Assembly (NCBI RefSeq): GCF_030246845.1
Contig: NZ_CP126889.1
Span: forward strand, 4,707,001 to 4,771,000
Direction: 5' to 3'
Length of the DNA: 64,000 nucleotides
Source of the DNA: Enhydrobacter sp.
GTDB taxonomy: Bacteria; Pseudomonadota; Alphaproteobacteria; Reyranellales; Reyranellaceae
Shown here in pieces: positions 1-8,018 of this stretch. The notes beneath the pieces are model-generated. The model was not told the DNA's origin and searched no databases. It saw nothing but the letters and a program-made list of their open reading frames with translations. Each line of letters opens with the position of its first letter. Position 1 is the stretch's first letter. Both the position numbers and the translations under genes were made by a program.

Positions 1-39
1 GGCCTCACCGTCGACGGCGATGTCGACGGCCTGTCCTAG
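1..39 (+). CDS. C-terminal end of an unidentified gene (partial)
   Basis: Frame 1 is open from the first base of the window and reads thirteen codons to a TAG stop at 37-39, ending GDVDGLS. Only the tail is present, so no function can be given. It could be a chance open frame; the next gene lies on the other strand and ends 40 bases away. Confidence 0.25.
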   Translation, partial: GLTVDGDVDGLS

Positions 40-78
40 CGGGACACGCCGGTGCAATTGTCGGCACTGGCTGTCAGT

Positions 79-486
79 TCATTGGAGCCTGACGGCGTAC
101 TTCTTCAGATCCTCCAGCGAGACGATGTGCAGTGTGAGCGCGTGGGTGGCTTCGAGCACCACCTGCGGGGCGCTGCCGGCGTCGAGCGCCTCCTTCCAGC
201 GCGCCGCGCAAAGGCACCAGCGGTCGCCGGGCTTGAGCCCGGCGAAGCCATACTCGGGCATCGGCGTGCCGAGGTCGTTGCCGTGCGCCTTCGAGAAAGC
301 CAGGAACTCCGCCGTCATGACCGCGCAAACCGTATGCAGGCCGGCATCCTCGCGGCCGGTGTTGCAGCAGCCGTCACGGTAGAAGCCTGTCAGAGGGGCG
401 GCCGAGCAGGGCAGTAGCGGGCCGCCCAGGACGTTGAGGGAAGGGGCGCGGCCGCGGCCGCCGTCTTCGGGCGTTTGGTCGAACAT
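79..486 (-). CDS. DUF2237 family protein
   Basis: A protein of 135 residues with the features I associate with the small bacterial DUF2237 family: an early LNVLGGPLLPCS segment, a GFYRDGCCNTG block, then HTVCAVMT and LKPGDRWCLCAARW. The conserved cysteines and tryptophans suggest a folded, possibly metal-linked domain, but the family has no established biochemical role. The start is an ATG at 484-486. It stands alone, pointing away from the tRNA-Pro gene that follows. Family membership is confident; function is unknown. Confidence 0.8.
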   Translation of the reverse strand: MFDQTPEDGGRGRAPSLNVLGGPLLPCSAAPLTGFYRDGCCNTGREDAGLHTVCAVMTAEFLAFSKAHGNDLGTPMPEYGFAGLKPGDRWCLCAARWKEALDAGSAPQVVLEATHALTLHIVSLEDLKKYAVRLQ

Positions 487-570
487 GGCCGCAGTCTACC
501 ACCCGGAAATTGCGCTTTCGACCCGGCGCGGCCGCTGATAAAAGCGCTGCGCCGTCAAGTGCTTGTGGCG

Positions 571-647
571 CGGGGCGTAGCGCAGTCTGGTAGCGCGTCT
601 GCCTTGGGCGCAGAAGGTCGTCGGTTCAAATCCGGCCGCCCCGACCA
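571..647 (+). tRNA. tRNA-Pro (anticodon TGG)
   Basis: A 77-base cloverleaf. The acceptor arm CGGGGCG pairs with CGCCCCG, the anticodon stem TCTGC/GCAGA encloses TGG, the T arm carries GGTTCAAAT, and the CCA end is encoded at 645-647. Confidence 0.95.
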
Positions 648-685
648 CGTGTCCGCGCGACGGAACGGCAAGGAGATGAGGGTTC

Positions 686-988
686 ATGAAGGTACGCATC
701 CTGAAGCCAGCCAAGAGCGCCATGCAGTCCGGGCAGGCGAACACCAAGGAATGGGTGCTGGAGAGCGAGCCTTCGCCGAAGGAGATCGACCCCCTGATGG
801 GGTGGACCAGCTCGCGCGACACCATGCAGCAGATCCAGATCTGGTTTCCGACCCTCGAGGAGGCGAAGGCGCATGCCGAGCGCAACGGCTGGCAGTATTC
901 GGTCGAATTGCCGCGCAGCCATACCGTCCGTCCCAAGGCCTATGCCGACAACTTCGCCTTCACCAGGGTGGGGCGCTGGACGCATTGA
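686..988 (+). CDS. NDUFS4-like complex I accessory subunit (ETC complex I conserved region)
   Basis: A protein of 100 residues matching the short bacterial form of the mitochondrial NDUFS4 (18 kDa) accessory subunit of NADH:ubiquinone oxidoreductase. Diagnostic stretches are the early VRILKPAKSAMQSG, then PLMGWTSSRDTMQQ, the FPTLEEAKAHAERNGW helix and the terminal KAYADNFAF. In alphaproteobacteria this subunit sits on the peripheral arm of complex I and is usually encoded away from the nuo operon, as here. The ATG at 686 follows AAGGAGATGAGGTTC, a good ribosome binding site. It lies between tRNA-Pro and tRNA-Arg. Confidence 0.9.
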   Translation: MKVRILKPAKSAMQSGQANTKEWVLESEPSPKEIDPLMGWTSSRDTMQQIQIWFPTLEEAKAHAERNGWQYSVELPRSHTVRPKAYADNFAFTRVGRWTH

Positions 989-1055
989 GGCCGATTGCCC
1001 CTCGCTCTCGGGCCATTGCCAAGAGCAAGTCGGTCTCGTGCTATTCTTCGGTCAC

Positions 1056-1132
1056 GACCCCGTAGCTCAACAGGATAGAGCACCTGCCTTCTAAGCAGGA
1101 TGTTGCGTGTTCGAGTCACGCCGGGGTCGCCA
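1056..1132 (+). tRNA. tRNA-Arg (anticodon TCT)
   Basis: A 77-base cloverleaf. The acceptor GACCCCG pairs with CGGGGTC, the anticodon stem CCTGC/GCAGG encloses TCT, the T loop carries GTTCGAGTC, and CCA is encoded at 1130-1132. The following membrane-protein frame opens inside this tRNA, so that gene must start further down. Confidence 0.95.
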
Positions 1133-1160
1133 CCTGCCTGCGGGACGAGGAACGAAATCG

Positions 1161-2171
1161 ATGTCGCTGCGCGCCGTGAGGGTCCGCAATCTCCTTTTGC
1201 TGCTGGCGATCTTCGCGACCATCGTGGTGGCCGGCTGCTGGGACAATCGCCGCACCATGCAGCGCGTCATGGAGGAAGGCTACCCGGTCCTCCTCGAGAT
1301 TACGGGCGCGCAGCATCAGCGCCTCGCGCCGTTCGCCCTCGACGGCTGGCGGCCGCGTTTCGTCGAGCAGAGCCTGTCGGTCGATGTCAAATGGCAGGGC
1401 CGGGACGGCAAGCAGCATGTCTTCCGCAAGGTGCCCGTCACCGATACTTTTGCCGGCACCATTGTCCAGGGCGAGCAGGTCAGGTTGGCGGTCGTGCCGG
1501 GCAAGGCGCTGGACGACCCGCACGCAGTGCCGGTGATCAATGCCGATGCCGTTGGGCGCCTGGCCTCTCTCCAGGAATGGACCGGGGCGTCGGCGCTTGC
1601 CGCCGTCGCCGCCTGGCTGGGCTTCGGCATCTCCAGCCTTTGGCTCGCCAGGGGCAGGCTCGCTCGTTCCACAGCCGCCGGTGCGGCCGCTGCCTTTCCG
1701 CTGCGGCGGACCTCGTTCGGCTTCGTCGCGCTTCTCCTCGGCGTCGCCCTGACCTTCCGCGCCTGGTCCGTGCAGGAAGCAACGTCCGCAGTGGCGGGTG
1801 CGGTGGAGACGACAGCCGAGATCACGTCCGCCACGACCGTGCCAGCAGCGGCCAGCGGGCAGACCCATGTCCTCCAGCTTTCCTGGACAGACGCCCAAGG
1901 CCGCGTCCGCCATGCAGGTCCGGTCCCGGTGAGCGATCGCTTCTGGAGCAAGATCACCCAAAACGGCCAACTTGTGGTGCACCGGACGCCCATCCGATAC
2001 TCGGACGAGGGGCTGGGGGCCCGGCCGGTGCTGGTCGACGATCCACCGGCGCGATCCTGGCGGATCGAGGCCGCCCTAGGGATCGGCATCGTCCTGATGG
2101 TCGTCGGGTCGGGCTGCCTGTTTTCGGCTGCAAGAGCGGTCAAGCGAGCCACTACCGGCCAAGCTCACTGA
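1161..2171 (+). CDS. Four-helix membrane protein, possibly DUF3592-like
   Basis: A predicted protein of 336 residues. I start it at the ATG at 1161 because the open frame upstream overlaps tRNA-Arg. It has an N-terminal hydrophobic helix (LLLLLAIFATIVVAG) and three more membrane segments near residues 140-160, 195-212 and 298-318. Two soluble loops repeat a similar theme: each begins with a VxLxITG or TAEIT-type strand, then a VSDRFW or VTDTFAG turn and a G(E/Q)-V-LAVVPG or LVVHRTPI strand. That duplication recalls DUF3592 domains. No catalytic residues are evident. It probably stands alone, with the iron-uptake cluster starting about 120 bases later. Confidence 0.6.
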   Translation: MSLRAVRVRNLLLLLAIFATIVVAGCWDNRRTMQRVMEEGYPVLLEITGAQHQRLAPFALDGWRPRFVEQSLSVDVKWQGRDGKQHVFRKVPVTDTFAGTIVQGEQVRLAVVPGKALDDPHAVPVINADAVGRLASLQEWTGASALAAVAAWLGFGISSLWLARGRLARSTAAGAAAAFPLRRTSFGFVALLLGVALTFRAWSVQEATSAVAGAVETTAEITSATTVPAAASGQTHVLQLSWTDAQGRVRHAGPVPVSDRFWSKITQNGQLVVHRTPIRYSDEGLGARPVLVDDPPARSWRIEAALGIGIVLMVVGSGCLFSAARAVKRATTGQAH

Positions 2172-2197
2172 AAATGCAAGGCTGGCTCCCAAAAAGT

Positions 2198-2215
2198 GAA
2201 TGCGAAGCATTCGCA
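2198..2215. promoter_or_regulatory. Overlapping palindromes upstream of the siderophore receptor
   Basis: GAATGC-GAA-GCATTC (2198-2212) overlaps TGCGAA-GCA-TTCGCA (2201-2215). Both are perfect inverted repeats. They lie 77-94 bases before the receptor start and could be a second operator or a hairpin. Confidence 0.4.
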
Positions 2216-2230
2216 TCTTCTGTATTTAGG

Positions 2231-2245
2231 TGCTAATGATTTGCA
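2231..2245. promoter_or_regulatory. Fur-like operator before the TonB-dependent receptor
   Basis: The 15-mer TGCTAATGATTTGCA is an inverted repeat with six of seven pairs matching. It resembles the TGCAAAT-N-ATTTGCA type of site that I recall for alphaproteobacterial Fur-family regulators. It sits 46 bases before the GTG of the receptor, where an iron-responsive repressor would control the whole receptor-to-exbD cluster. Confidence 0.5.
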
Positions 2246-2291
2246 GTCGCCGGCGTGAATTGACCGGGCGACCACCACTTGGGGGACCTTC

Positions 2292-4529
2292 GTGAAGCGT
2301 CATCTTCCGGTCAAAACGGCCTTGATGGGCCTGCTCGTAACGCCTGTTGCCTTCTCCCACGAGGCGGCGGCGCAACAGCCGTCAACGCCGGCCGAGCCGC
2401 CGCCAGCCCCGCCGGCCGAGACCAAGCCGGCTGCTCCGGCCGGCGCCCCGGTCACGATGCAGACCACCACGGTGACGGGGGCTCGCCCCAGCGACGACTT
2501 TGCTCCGCCGGCATCGTCGCTCGAACGGGTTGGCGGCGACATTCACGACATTCCGCAGTCGATCACCGTGATCAACAAGGCCCTGATGCAGTCGACCGGC
2601 GCCACATCCTTCGCGGCCGCCGTGAGCAAGGTGCCGGGTGTCACGATCGGCGCGGCGGAAGGCGGCCAGATCGGCAACAACATCACCTTGAACGGCTTCA
2701 CCGCGCGGACCGATCTTTACATCGACGGCATGCGCGATCCCGCCCAGTACTACCGTGACGTCTTCGCGCTCGACGAGATCGAGGTCCTGATGGGGCCGTC
2801 CTCGATGCTGTTCGGCCGCGGCTCGACCGGCGGCGTCATCAACCAGGTGCTGAAGAAGCCCTCGCTCCGCAAGAGCACCGAGGTGAGCGGCTCGGTCACG
2901 ACCAACGGTCTGGTGCGCGGCACGGCGGACGTCAACCTGCCGACCGGCGAAAGCTCGGCGCTTCGCGTGCCGATGATGTTCCAGGTCGGCAAGGTCTCGA
3001 CGCGCGACCAGACCGAAGTGCTCGATTTCGGCTTCGCGCCTTCCTACAAGTTCGGCATCGGCACACCGACCGAGGTGACGCTGTATGCGCTGCTGCAGCG
3101 CAATCACGACCATGCGGACTATGGCCTGCCGCCGCTCAACGGCCTCCCGGCCGACGTCAACCTCAACAACGCCTACGGCTTCTCGAGCGACTATACCGAC
3201 CAGAGCATCGCCATGGTCGGCGCCACGATCGAGCACAAGTTCAACAAGGACGTGAAGCTCCGCCACCAGACGCAGTTCAACTACGTCGACACCAACGTCG
3301 TCGAGACGGCGCCGCAGTCGATCGGCACGGTGAATGCCGCCGGCGTCTATACGCCCGTCGCATCCTACCCCGGGGCCGCCCAGAACCTGCTGGTTCGCCA
3401 GCAGAGCCATGATCGCAACATCACCGACATCACCTTCAACAGCCAGACCGAGCTTCACGCCAAGGTCGACACCGGGCCGCTCAAGCACGATCTGCTCGCC
3501 GGCTTCGATCTCGGCTACGAAAGCTACAAGAACCAGGCCTATTCCCGCAGCGGCACGTGCAACGGGCAGGCGATGGGGACGGGTTTCGTCGGCTGCACGT
3601 CGCTGCTCTATCCGTCGGGTGGAGACAGTCCGCCCGTGCCGGAAGTGGCCGGCAATCTCGCCACCTCGCAGGCAAAGGCGTTCGGCGTCTATTTCAACGA
3701 CACGCTGCAGATCATTCCGCAGCTCAAGCTGGTCGGCGGCGTGCGCTACGACGTCTATTGGGCCCAGATCGGCAATTCGATCGCGAGCAGCAGGGCGGTG
3801 CCATACAGCGAGCAGACGGATACCTTCACCAGCGTCCGCACCGGCATCATCTTCCAGCCGACGCGCGAGCAGACCTACTATTTCTCTTACAGTACGTCGT
3901 TCAATCCGTCGCTCGAGCAACTGACGAGCACCACGGGCGACCAGACGCTGCCGCCGGAGAGCAACGAGTCGCTCGAGGCCGGCATGAAGTTCGACCTGTT
4001 CAACGACAGCCTGTCGCTGACCGGCGCCATCTTCCAGGTCACCAAGCAGAACGCCCGCGTCGCCAACGGCGACGGGACATTCACGGCCAACGGGACGACG
4101 AGGGTGAAGGGCGTGCGCGCCGGCGTCGCCGGCCGGATCACCGACGAATGGCAGGTGTTCGGCGGTTACACCTATCTGGATGCCCGGGTCATCGATGGTG
4201 GCGCGCTGACCGGCACGGTGCCGCCCAATACGCCGCGCGATGCCGCCACTCTGTGGACGACCTACACCTTCAACCACAAGTACGAGATCGGAGGGGGGCC
4301 GACCTATCTCGGCGCCCGCTATGTCAACACGCAGAACACGACCTATGTGCCGGAGTTCGTGCGCTTCGACGCGACGGCCGCGTACAAGGCCGAGACCTAC
4401 GATATTCGCCTGAATGTCTTCAACCTCTTCAACGTCAAGTACTACGATCAGCTCATCCCGTCCGACGGCGGCCGCGCCGTGCCGGGTTCGGGCATCACGG
4501 CCATGCTGACGCTGAACTATCGACTGTAG
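2292..4529 (+). CDS. fiu: TonB-dependent catecholate siderophore receptor (Fiu type)
   Basis: An outer-membrane receptor of 745 residues. It has a signal peptide ending near AAAQQPS at residue 30, a proline-rich linker, a plug domain (VGGDIHDIPQSITVINKAL, then PGVTIGAAEGG, NGFTARTDLYIDGMRD and MLFGRGSTGGVINQV) and a beta barrel that ends in a terminal aromatic-type strand (LTLNYRL). Late signatures such as PPESNESLEAGMKFDLFND and FRxDATAAYKAE fit the Fiu/CirA-like catecholate group. It imports ferric siderophores using TonB-ExbB-ExbD, encoded just downstream. The start is GTG at 2292 behind a GGGGGA ribosome site. The next gene, piuC, is the usual Fiu partner. Substrate specificity is inferred. 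Confidence 0.9.
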   Translation: MKRHLPVKTALMGLLVTPVAFSHEAAAQQPSTPAEPPPAPPAETKPAAPAGAPVTMQTTTVTGARPSDDFAPPASSLERVGGDIHDIPQSITVINKALMQSTGATSFAAAVSKVPGVTIGAAEGGQIGNNITLNGFTARTDLYIDGMRDPAQYYRDVFALDEIEVLMGPSSMLFGRGSTGGVINQVLKKPSLRKSTEVSGSVTTNGLVRGTADVNLPTGESSALRVPMMFQVGKVSTRDQTEVLDFGFAPSYKFGIGTPTEVTLYALLQRNHDHADYGLPPLNGLPADVNLNNAYGFSSDYTDQSIAMVGATIEHKFNKDVKLRHQTQFNYVDTNVVETAPQSIGTVNAAGVYTPVASYPGAAQNLLVRQQSHDRNITDITFNSQTELHAKVDTGPLKHDLLAGFDLGYESYKNQAYSRSGTCNGQAMGTGFVGCTSLLYPSGGDSPPVPEVAGNLATSQAKAFGVYFNDTLQIIPQLKLVGGVRYDVYWAQIGNSIASSRAVPYSEQTDTFTSVRTGIIFQPTREQTYYFSYSTSFNPSLEQLTSTTGDQTLPPESNESLEAGMKFDLFNDSLSLTGAIFQVTKQNARVANGDGTFTANGTTRVKGVRAGVAGRITDEWQVFGGYTYLDARVIDGGALTGTVPPNTPRDAATLWTTYTFNHKYEIGGGPTYLGARYVNTQNTTYVPEFVRFDATAAYKAETYDIRLNVFNLFNVKYYDQLIPSDGGRAVPGSGITAMLTLNYRL

Positions 4530-4543
4530 CGGCGCCACCGCCC

Positions 4544-5230
4544 ATGTTGGTCTGCATACCCAACGTCCTCGACGCCGGGCAGCTCGTGAGTCTGCGCGAA
4601 CGCCTCGACCGTGCGGCCGAGGCGTGGGTCGACGGCCGCGTGACGGCCGGCTATCAGGGCGCTCCGGTAAAGTTCAACCAGCAAATCGAGGAGCGCTCGG
4701 AAGTGGCGCTGGCCTGCCAGCGCATCGTGGTCTCGGCGATCGAGCGCAATCCCGTCTTCATCAGTGCGGTGCTGCCGAACATGGTCTATCCGCCGATGTT
4801 CAATCGCTATGGCGAGGGCATGAAGTTCGGGCCACATGTCGATGGCAGCGTGCGCATCAATCCCTACGACGGCCGCAAGATCAGGACCGACGTCTCGGCG
4901 ACCCTCTTCCTCACCGATCCGGCGGACTACGAGGGCGGCGAGCTGCAGATCGAGGACACCCACGGCCGCCACAGTGTCAAGCTGGCCGCAGGCGACATGG
5001 TCGTCTATCCCGCCACCACGCTCCATCAGGTGGCGCCGATCACGCGCGGCGTGCGAACCTCCTGCTTCTTCTGGGTGCAGAGCCTGATCCGCGACGGCGC
5101 CCAGCGGGCGATGCTCTACGAGATGGACGGAGCGATCCAGCGCCTGAACCAGACGAATGCGGACGAAACCGCACGTCGATCGCTGATCGGCTGCTACCAC
5201 AACCTCGTGCGCGAATGGAGCGAGACCTGA
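4544..5230 (+). CDS. piuC: PKHD-type Fe(II)/2-oxoglutarate hydroxylase PiuC/YbiX
   Basis: A protein of 228 residues. The 2-oxoglutarate dioxygenase metal triad is visible as H98-x-D100 (FGPHVDG) and H161 (TLHQVAP), with a downstream arginine near 168-171 for the co-substrate. The middle carries SATLFLTDPADYEGGEL, typical of the PKHD family. PiuC/YbiX proteins are encoded next to Fiu/PiuA receptors and are iron-regulated; their substrate is unproven but presumed to be siderophore-related. The ATG at 4544 lies 14 bases after the receptor stop, and the gene overlaps the next one by 16 bases. Confidence 0.9.
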   Translation: MLVCIPNVLDAGQLVSLRERLDRAAEAWVDGRVTAGYQGAPVKFNQQIEERSEVALACQRIVVSAIERNPVFISAVLPNMVYPPMFNRYGEGMKFGPHVDGSVRINPYDGRKIRTDVSATLFLTDPADYEGGELQIEDTHGRHSVKLAAGDMVVYPATTLHQVAPITRGVRTSCFFWVQSLIRDGAQRAMLYEMDGAIQRLNQTNADETARRSLIGCYHNLVREWSET

Positions 5231-5922
5231 CGACCGACGCCGCTGTCACGAAAGCGGCCCGGCCGCGTATCAATCGCCGGCTGGCATTCGTGCGCTGGGT
5301 GCGTCGCACGCACGGCTGGTTCGGCCTGTGGGGCGCCCTGCTTGGCCTGATCTTTGGCGCAAGCGGCATCTGGCTCAATCACCGCGCCGTGCTGAAGCTG
5401 CAGCTTCCGGCACAGAAGACGATGAATGGCGAGCTTGCATTGCCCGATCCGCGCCCACGAACGCCGGATGCGATGGCGGCGTGGCTGCAGGAGGCGTTGC
5501 GGCTCGGCCGACCCGCCAACAATTCGCGCATCGAGCGGGCCCGCCCCGTGCCATGGGCCGAGCGGACCGCGACAGGTGAGGGCGGCCGGCGGCCGCTCAT
5601 GCAACCCGAACGCTGGAACTTCAACTTCGGCGGCCCGAACCACGTCGTCCAGGTCGAATATTGGGTGGGTAACGGATCGGTGCGTGTGCGGACGGTGGAG
5701 AACGGCTTCTTCGCGACCCTCACCAACCTCCACAAGGGGGTCGGGATGCCGGTCCCCTGGATCCTGCTGGTCGACACGCTGGCGGGAAGTCTGCTCTTCC
5801 TGTCGCTGAGCGGGCTCGTCCTGTGGTGGGAGACGAATCGTCGCCGCCGTCTTGGCATTGCCATTTTCGGCGTGTCAGTGGTCGCCACCCTCGGCCTGGC
5901 GCTCTGGCCGTTGCAATCCTGA
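5215..5922 (+). CDS. PepSY-associated TM protein of the iron-uptake cluster
   Basis: A protein of 235 residues with two ends anchored in the inner membrane. After VRRTHGWFGLWGALLGLIFGASGIWLNH (the usual PepSY-associated first helix with HGW and GxxLNH motifs) comes a periplasmic loop with FNFGGPNHVVQVEYW, then FFATLTNLHKGVG, a third helix near 185-205 and a last helix at the C-terminus. The NLHKG motif is typical. Such proteins often accompany TonB receptors and may reduce or release iron from siderophores. The ATG at 5215 overlaps piuC, implying translational coupling. Confidence 0.8.
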   Translation: MERDLTTDAAVTKAARPRINRRLAFVRWVRRTHGWFGLWGALLGLIFGASGIWLNHRAVLKLQLPAQKTMNGELALPDPRPRTPDAMAAWLQEALRLGRPANNSRIERARPVPWAERTATGEGGRRPLMQPERWNFNFGGPNHVVQVEYWVGNGSVRVRTVENGFFATLTNLHKGVGMPVPWILLVDTLAGSLLFLSLSGLVLWWETNRRRRLGIAIFGVSVVATLGLALWPLQS

Positions 5923-5931
5923 CGCTATGCA

Positions 5932-6702
5932 ATGACCCCGGCACCTTCCGCTTCGCGCGCGCCAACGAGCCCAGGTCGGGACGGCGCGCCCAGTCGGCCC
6001 GAGCTGCTGTCGCCGGCCGCGCGGGCGGGATTGCTGGCGCTTGTCGTCTTTTTCCATGTGGGCGGCGGCTGGGCGCTGACCTTGATCGATCCGCCGCCGA
6101 TCGTGGTGGGCGACGCACCGCCCATGGAGGTCCGCATGGTTTCGGCGGAAGCGCCGCCGCAGCCGCAGATCGATGTTCCCCTGCCCGAGGACACTCCGCC
6201 GCCGGAACTGGAGCCGGAGCTCGAGTCGATGGTCCAACCGCCGCCGCCCGATCTTCCGCCGCCGGCCTTTCCGATTCACAAGCCGCCGCCGAAGCCCAAG
6301 CCACAGCCAAAGCCTCAAGTGGCCAAGCCCCATCCGCCCCAGCCGCATCCGCCGAAGGAGGCGGAAACCGCGCCAAGCCCGCAGCAAGCGACGCCCGGTC
6401 CGACACGGCCGGCCACGCCGAAGACGGTCGGCGCCTCGCAGGTGAGCTTTCTCGTGAAGCCCAATCCGGTCTACCCGGCGCGCTCGCGCCGCAACAACGA
6501 GCAGGGTGTGGCGACGATCCGCGTGCTGATCGACACCACCGGCCGGCCGAGCCGCGTCTCGCTCGAAAGATCATCGGGCCATCCGGCGCTCGACCAGTCC
6601 GCGCTGAGCGCGGTTCGCGCCGCGCAGTTCCGGCCGTACAGCGAAGGCGGCGTGCCGCAGCCGGTCTGGGTTCTCGTGCCGATCAAATTCGTGTTGCAGT
6701 AG
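5932..6702 (+). CDS. tonB: TonB energy-transducing protein
   Basis: A protein of 256 residues in three parts: one N-terminal membrane helix (LLALVVFFHVGGGWAL, about residues 34-50), a long proline- and lysine-rich periplasmic spacer (about 80-165, including repeated PKPKPQPKP), and a C-terminal TonB domain from KPNPVYPARSRRNNEQG to VPIKFVLQ. The YPARSR and GxATIRVLIDTTGRP motifs identify the domain. It transmits proton-motive force from ExbB-ExbD to the outer-membrane receptor encoded upstream. The genes follow in order with short gaps, so one transcript is likely. Confidence 0.93.
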   Translation: MTPAPSASRAPTSPGRDGAPSRPELLSPAARAGLLALVVFFHVGGGWALTLIDPPPIVVGDAPPMEVRMVSAEAPPQPQIDVPLPEDTPPPELEPELESMVQPPPPDLPPPAFPIHKPPPKPKPQPKPQVAKPHPPQPHPPKEAETAPSPQQATPGPTRPATPKTVGASQVSFLVKPNPVYPARSRRNNEQGVATIRVLIDTTGRPSRVSLERSSGHPALDQSALSAVRAAQFRPYSEGGVPQPVWVLVPIKFVLQ

Positions 6703-6715
6703 AAAAAGGTGAAGT

Positions 6716-7465
6716 ATGGGTGACACACAGGCCTTGGGCTTTGCCCACTTCCTCACACAGTCCGACCTGGTCATCCGGGTCTTGCTCGTGATCCTGGTCG
6801 TGATGTCGGCGATCTCCTGGTACCTCATCGTCATGAAGGGCATCAGCCAGATCGTGCGCACGAACCGCAGCCGGAAGTTCCTGAACTTCTTCTGGAGCGC
6901 CACCTCGCTCGAGGCGGTTCAGAACGAGCTCAGCGTGCACGGCGTGCAAGAGCCGTTCGGCCATCTCACGGCGCATTCGCTGCATGCCCAGGCGCATCAC
7001 GAGAAGTTCGGCGCGGCCAAGCTCGAGGAGGCGGGCAGCCAGCAGGAATTCCTCACCCGCACCATCAAGAAGGTGCTCGACGAGGAGACGACGGCGCTCG
7101 ATAACGGCCTCACCGTCCTCGCCACGATCGGGGCGACGGCGCCTTTCGTCGGGCTGTTCGGCACGGTTTGGGGCGTCTACCACGCCCTGGTCGCGATCGG
7201 CATGAGCGGGTCGGGCATGCTCGACAAGGTGGCGGGGCCGGTCGGCGAGGCGCTGATCATGACCGGCATCGGCCTTGCCGTCGCGCTGCCGGCGGTCATG
7301 GGCTACAACTGGCTCACCCGTTCCAATCGTGTTCTGACCGCGAAGCTCGATGCCTTTGCCTTCGAGCTGCTGACCTTCCTGTCGATGGGTCGCGCCCTGC
7401 AGACCTCGGCCCAGGGCCGCGCCACACCGAAGCCGGGCAGCGTGTCGCTGTCGGCCGTCAACTAA
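6716..7465 (+). CDS. exbB: ExbB, MotA/TolQ/ExbB proton channel family
   Basis: A protein of 249 residues with a first membrane segment at about 20-40 (LVIRVLLVILVVMSAISWYLIV), a cytoplasmic loop, and two further helices. Helix two is the conserved LATIGATAPFVGLFGTVWGVYHAL, and helix three is GEALIMTGIGLAVALPAVMGYN. These are the proton-channel signature segments of the ExbB/TolQ family. It starts 13 bases after tonB at ATG 6716 behind an AAAGGTGAA site. Being next to tonB and exbD argues for ExbB rather than TolQ. Confidence 0.93.
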   Translation: MGDTQALGFAHFLTQSDLVIRVLLVILVVMSAISWYLIVMKGISQIVRTNRSRKFLNFFWSATSLEAVQNELSVHGVQEPFGHLTAHSLHAQAHHEKFGAAKLEEAGSQQEFLTRTIKKVLDEETTALDNGLTVLATIGATAPFVGLFGTVWGVYHALVAIGMSGSGMLDKVAGPVGEALIMTGIGLAVALPAVMGYNWLTRSNRVLTAKLDAFAFELLTFLSMGRALQTSAQGRATPKPGSVSLSAVN

Positions 7466-7480
7466 GGCAGGAGGGACATC

Positions 7481-7897
7481 ATGGCGTTCGGCAGTCTCGA
7501 CCGCAAATCAGCCTCGCAGCCCATGGCCGAGATCAACATGGTGCCGTTGATCGACGTCGTGCTGGTTCTGCTTGTGATCTTCATCGTTACGGCGCCGCTT
7601 CTCACCAACGCGGTGAAGCTCGACCTGCCCAAGGCGACATCCAATGCGGACGTGCACAAGCCCGACAAGGTCGAGTTCGCGATCGACGCGGCAGGAGGCC
7701 TGTTCTGGAACGGTGAACGGCTGACGCGCGAGGAGGCGGCTGGGCGCTTCGTCGAGGAGGGCAAGAAACGGCCGCAGCCCGAGATCTACCTGCGCGCGGA
7801 CCAGAGCGTGCCCTATCGCTACGTGGCCGAGATGCTCGCCGACGCATCGAAGGCAGGCCTCAGCAAGGTGGCGTTCGTCAGCGAACCGGTGAAGTAG
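7481..7897 (+). CDS. exbD: ExbD biopolymer transport protein
   Basis: A protein of 138 residues: short cytoplasmic N-terminus, one membrane helix with the essential aspartate (MAEINMVPLIDVVLVLLVIF), then a periplasmic domain with LDLPKATS, IDAAGGLFWNGERL and PEIYLRADQSVPYRYVAEML. These match the ExbD/TolR family. A strong AGGAGG site precedes the ATG at 7481. It is the last gene of the receptor-piuC-PepSY-tonB-exbB-exbD cluster. Confidence 0.93.
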   Translation: MAFGSLDRKSASQPMAEINMVPLIDVVLVLLVIFIVTAPLLTNAVKLDLPKATSNADVHKPDKVEFAIDAAGGLFWNGERLTREEAAGRFVEEGKKRPQPEIYLRADQSVPYRYVAEMLADASKAGLSKVAFVSEPVK

Positions 7898-7947
7898 CCA
7901 GCGGAGGCCAATGGTGAGGATCTTGATGTTGCCCGGACTGACAGGCT

Positions 7948-7975
7948 GGTTAATCTAGGCGGCGGCAAGTTAACC
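7948..7975. promoter_or_regulatory. Inverted repeat, candidate TetR operator
   Basis: GGTTAA at 7948-7953 and TTAACC at 7970-7975 form a perfect inverted repeat with a 16-base spacer, 44 bases before the TetR-family gene. Self-regulation through such a site is usual for that family; the link is inferred. Confidence 0.35.
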
Positions 7976-8018
7976 TCGCATTCTTGACAGGCCCCCGAAC
8001 GCATGGGCCGATGAGCCA

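Noticed and set aside
2382..4538. 718-residue open frame on the minus strand
   Set aside because: Antisense shadow of the siderophore receptor; composition is His/Val/Arg-rich with no family features.
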